DNA of 7,861 bases, taken from the NCBI GenBank assembly GCA_946479395.1, contig CAMLFV010000124.1, positions 1 to 7,861 on the forward strand, in the 5' to 3' direction. Under the pieces are notes generated by a model, which had not been told where the DNA came from, made no database searches, and worked only from the letters and a program-made list of their open reading frames with translations. The first letter of the stretch is position 1. The number at the start of each line of letters is the position of its first letter. Shown here one piece after another: positions 6,603 to 7,861 of this stretch. Source of the stretch: an uncultured Flavobacterium sp. (GTDB lineage: Bacteria > Bacteroidota > Bacteroidia > Flavobacteriales > Flavobacteriaceae). Position numbers and translations under genes: made by a program.

Positions 6603-6662
6603 TATATGATGAGTTTTGTTAAAACTATGTTTCTATGTGGTAAAAATTAATCTGTGGTAAAC

Positions 6663-7694
6663 CTATTTTGGAGCAAAAATATTCAAACCGAATCTTTTCG
6701 AAAAATCTAAAATCATTTGATAGCCAGCAACCGAATTTCCGTGACTGTCTAGAGGCGTACTAAAAACGCCAATCCCCATTTTACCCGGAACACTAACGGT
6801 AATACCGCCGCCAACACCTGATTTACTTGGTAATCCAATTCTGCGGGCATATTCGCCACTAAATTCGTACATACCTGCAACCAACATTTGCGATAGAATT
6901 AATTTAGATAGATCTGCGTTTTTGTAAGTGGCATCGCCATCAAAACGTACACATTCATTGGCAAAAAAGTAGCCTATTTTAGCCAGATCTTCGGCAGTAA
7001 CTTCTATCGAACATTGTTTAAAATAATTATCTAATTGATCTTCCGTTCCGTTAATCAATCCGCTGTTTTTCATAATGTAAAACATACCACGGTTGCGGTG
7101 ACCGGTTTCTTTTTCGGACAGATAAACAGCTTCGTTATAGTTAATGTTGTTGTTTTTAGTAATGTATCGAACCATTTTTAAAACTTTCTGGAAAGCAATT
7201 TCGCCATCGCCTTTAATCATAGAAGTTGTTAAAATGGCTCCGGCATTCATCATAGGGTTTAGCGGTTTGCCTGATATTTCTAAATTTCCAAAATGATTAA
7301 AAGGCTTGTCTGATCCAAAATAGCCCATATTTTTAAAAACAGTTTCTTCACCATTTTCTTGAACAGCCACCATCAACGCAACAATTTTAGAAATGCTTTG
7401 TATTGTGAATTTCTTGTTTGTATCGCCAACGCTTATAACTTTCCCATTCGTATCAACCACAGAAAATGCAATGGCATCGGCACTCATTTTTCCTAATTCG
7501 GGAATATAATCGGCAACTTTTCCTTGTGTAGCAAAATGTTTGTTTTGATCTAAAATGTCCTGTAAAACTTTTTCGGTTATTTTATTATCGGTTACTATTG
7601 TTGATTTTTTTTGTGCGTGTAATGATGTTGTAAAACAGCTTAAGTTTACTGAAACAAACAGCACAAACAGTTTTGTAAATAGAGATTTTTGCAT
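6663..7694 (-). CDS. glsA: Glutaminase A with an N-terminal export signal
   Basis: Glutaminase (EC 3.5.1.2) hydrolyses L-glutamine to L-glutamate and ammonia. The 343-residue product carries the serine-dependent, beta-lactamase-like glutaminase domain in full: 'FTIQSISKIV' gives the S-x-x-K pair (Ser100, Lys103), 'NPMMNAGAI' holds Asn150, 'GHRNRGMFYIMKNSG' (198-212) and 'DNYFKQCSIEVTAEDLA' (222-238, Tyr224) are conserved segments, and 'KSGVGGG' (291-297) is the C-terminal active-site loop. Most family members are ~305-310 residues and cytoplasmic. Here ~35 extra N-terminal residues form a signal peptide (basic MQKSLFTK, hydrophobic core, cleavage site likely after 'SLHA' at residue 27), so the enzyme is predicted to be periplasmic. 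A Cys at residue 20 lies inside the hydrophobic stretch but does not make a convincing lipobox. A promoter match lies just upstream. It may be co-transcribed with the DUF6881-like gene. Confidence 0.95.
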   Translation of the reverse strand: MQKSLFTKLFVLFVSVNLSCFTTSLHAQKKSTIVTDNKITEKVLQDILDQNKHFATQGKVADYIPELGKMSADAIAFSVVDTNGKVISVGDTNKKFTIQSISKIVALMVAVQENGEETVFKNMGYFGSDKPFNHFGNLEISGKPLNPMMNAGAILTTSMIKGDGEIAFQKVLKMVRYITKNNNINYNEAVYLSEKETGHRNRGMFYIMKNSGLINGTEDQLDNYFKQCSIEVTAEDLAKIGYFFANECVRFDGDATYKNADLSKLILSQMLVAGMYEFSGEYARRIGLPSKSGVGGGITVSVPGKMGIGVFSTPLDSHGNSVAGYQMILDFSKRFGLNIFAPK

Positions 7695-7714
7695 GATGGG
7701 AATTTAGATTCAAT

Positions 7715-7746
7715 CAAAGATAAAAGATTATTTTTGTCCAACACAA
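7715..7746 (-). promoter_or_regulatory. Promoter for glsA
   Basis: On the minus strand TATCTTTG (plus 7715-7722 reads CAAAGATA) is a perfect TAnnTTTG -7 element. TTG lies 21 bases upstream (plus 7744-7746), within the usual spacing, and another TTG sits at 16 bases. The element is 20 bases from the glsA ATG at 7694. This is the best -33/-7 pair in the window. Confidence 0.6.
7729..7736 (+). promoter_or_regulatory. Possible -7 element for the gene starting at 7755
   Basis: TATTTTTG matches TAnnTTTG and ends 18 bases before the ATG at 7755. No TTG is found at normal spacing upstream. If used, it overlaps the divergent glsA promoter, so the two genes would compete for polymerase. Confidence 0.35.
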
Positions 7747-7754
7747 AAAACAAT

Positions 7755-7811
7755 ATGAGTGTAGATATAAATAAACTTAGAAAATTATCAGATAAAGAAC
7801 TTTTAGTGTAG
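7755..7811 (+). pseudogene. Start of a gene cut short at a putative IS boundary (18 codons)
   Basis: A plus-strand frame opens at ATG 7755 with a -7-like element 18 bases before it and reads M-S-V-D-I-N-K-L-R-K-L-S-D-K-E-L-L-V before TAG at 7809-7811. The stop arises at the junction with TGTAGGTTTCCCC, which looks like the end of an insertion sequence. The beginning 'LRKLSDKELL' is the sort of start seen in sigma-70-like factors and other small helical regulators, but 17 residues cannot identify the family. The remainder may lie beyond the element, outside the window. It could instead be a chance short frame. Confidence 0.45.
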
Positions 7812-7861
7812 GTTTCCCCTTTTTAGTACAAGTTAAAAGTATACAATATAATACAAAGTTT
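7807..7861. mobile_element. Putative left end of an IS3-family insertion sequence (continues beyond window)
   Basis: TGTAGGTTTCCCCTTTTTAG begins at 7807. IS3-family inverted repeats start with TG, commonly carry a CCCC block about ten bases in, and continue with a T/A-rich stretch; this end has TG, CCCC at 7816-7819 and then TTTTTAGTACAAG. The AT-rich leader to 7861 contains no start codon for a transposase yet. The partner end and transposase are outside the window, so the call rests on pattern alone. Confidence 0.5.

Noticed and set aside
6612..6661. Small hairpin AGTTTT/AAAACT and a 9-base direct repeat TGTGGTAAA (6636-6644, 6653-6661) before the DUF6881-like gene
   Set aside because: Both are short and expected by chance in AT-rich DNA; no link to a known signal.

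Overview
The window is AT-rich DNA from a member of the Bacteroidota, most likely the Flavobacteriaceae. The evidence is a SusC/SusD outer-membrane uptake pair, short lipoproteins with lipobox Cys, near absence of Shine-Dalgarno sequences, and several matches to the Bacteroidota -7 promoter element TAnnTTTG. I cannot fix the genus from the sequence.

Layout. Positions 1-3200 hold the C-terminal part of a SusC-type TonB-dependent transporter, cut by the left window edge, and a complete SusD/RagB-type lipoprotein 4 bases downstream. A strong intrinsic terminator at about 3225-3253 closes this operon. Next comes a polytopic membrane protein (3364-4182) that looks like a divergent UbiA-superfamily prenyltransferase. 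It meets a helical protein of unknown function (4189-4596, minus strand) tail to tail. A small, very acidic unknown protein (4752-5141, plus) and a small lipocalin-like lipoprotein (5175-5567, minus) converge on a shared hairpin terminator at 5147-5176. An AlkB-type 2-oxoglutarate/Fe(II) dioxygenase (5660-6262, plus) is divergent from the lipoprotein, with an inverted repeat and a -7 element between them. A tract of degenerate 7-base repeats (6270-6325) separates alkB from a convergent small acidic protein resembling the DUF6881 group (6324-6602, minus). Upstream of that, on the same strand, lies an exported glutaminase A (6663-7694, minus) with a recognisable promoter. At the right edge a plus-strand gene starts at 7755 and stops after 18 codons, exactly where a sequence resembling the left end of an IS3-family insertion sequence begins (about 7807).

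How the genes fit together. Only SusC/SusD are clearly a functional unit (outer-membrane nutrient import). Glutaminase and the DUF6881-like gene may share a transcript. The rest looks like ordinary single-gene housekeeping or accessory content. I see no CRISPR array, tRNA, rRNA or recognisable defence system. The most unusual items are the gene broken at the putative IS boundary, the heptamer repeat tract, and the UbiA-like protein that lacks the first Asp-rich motif.
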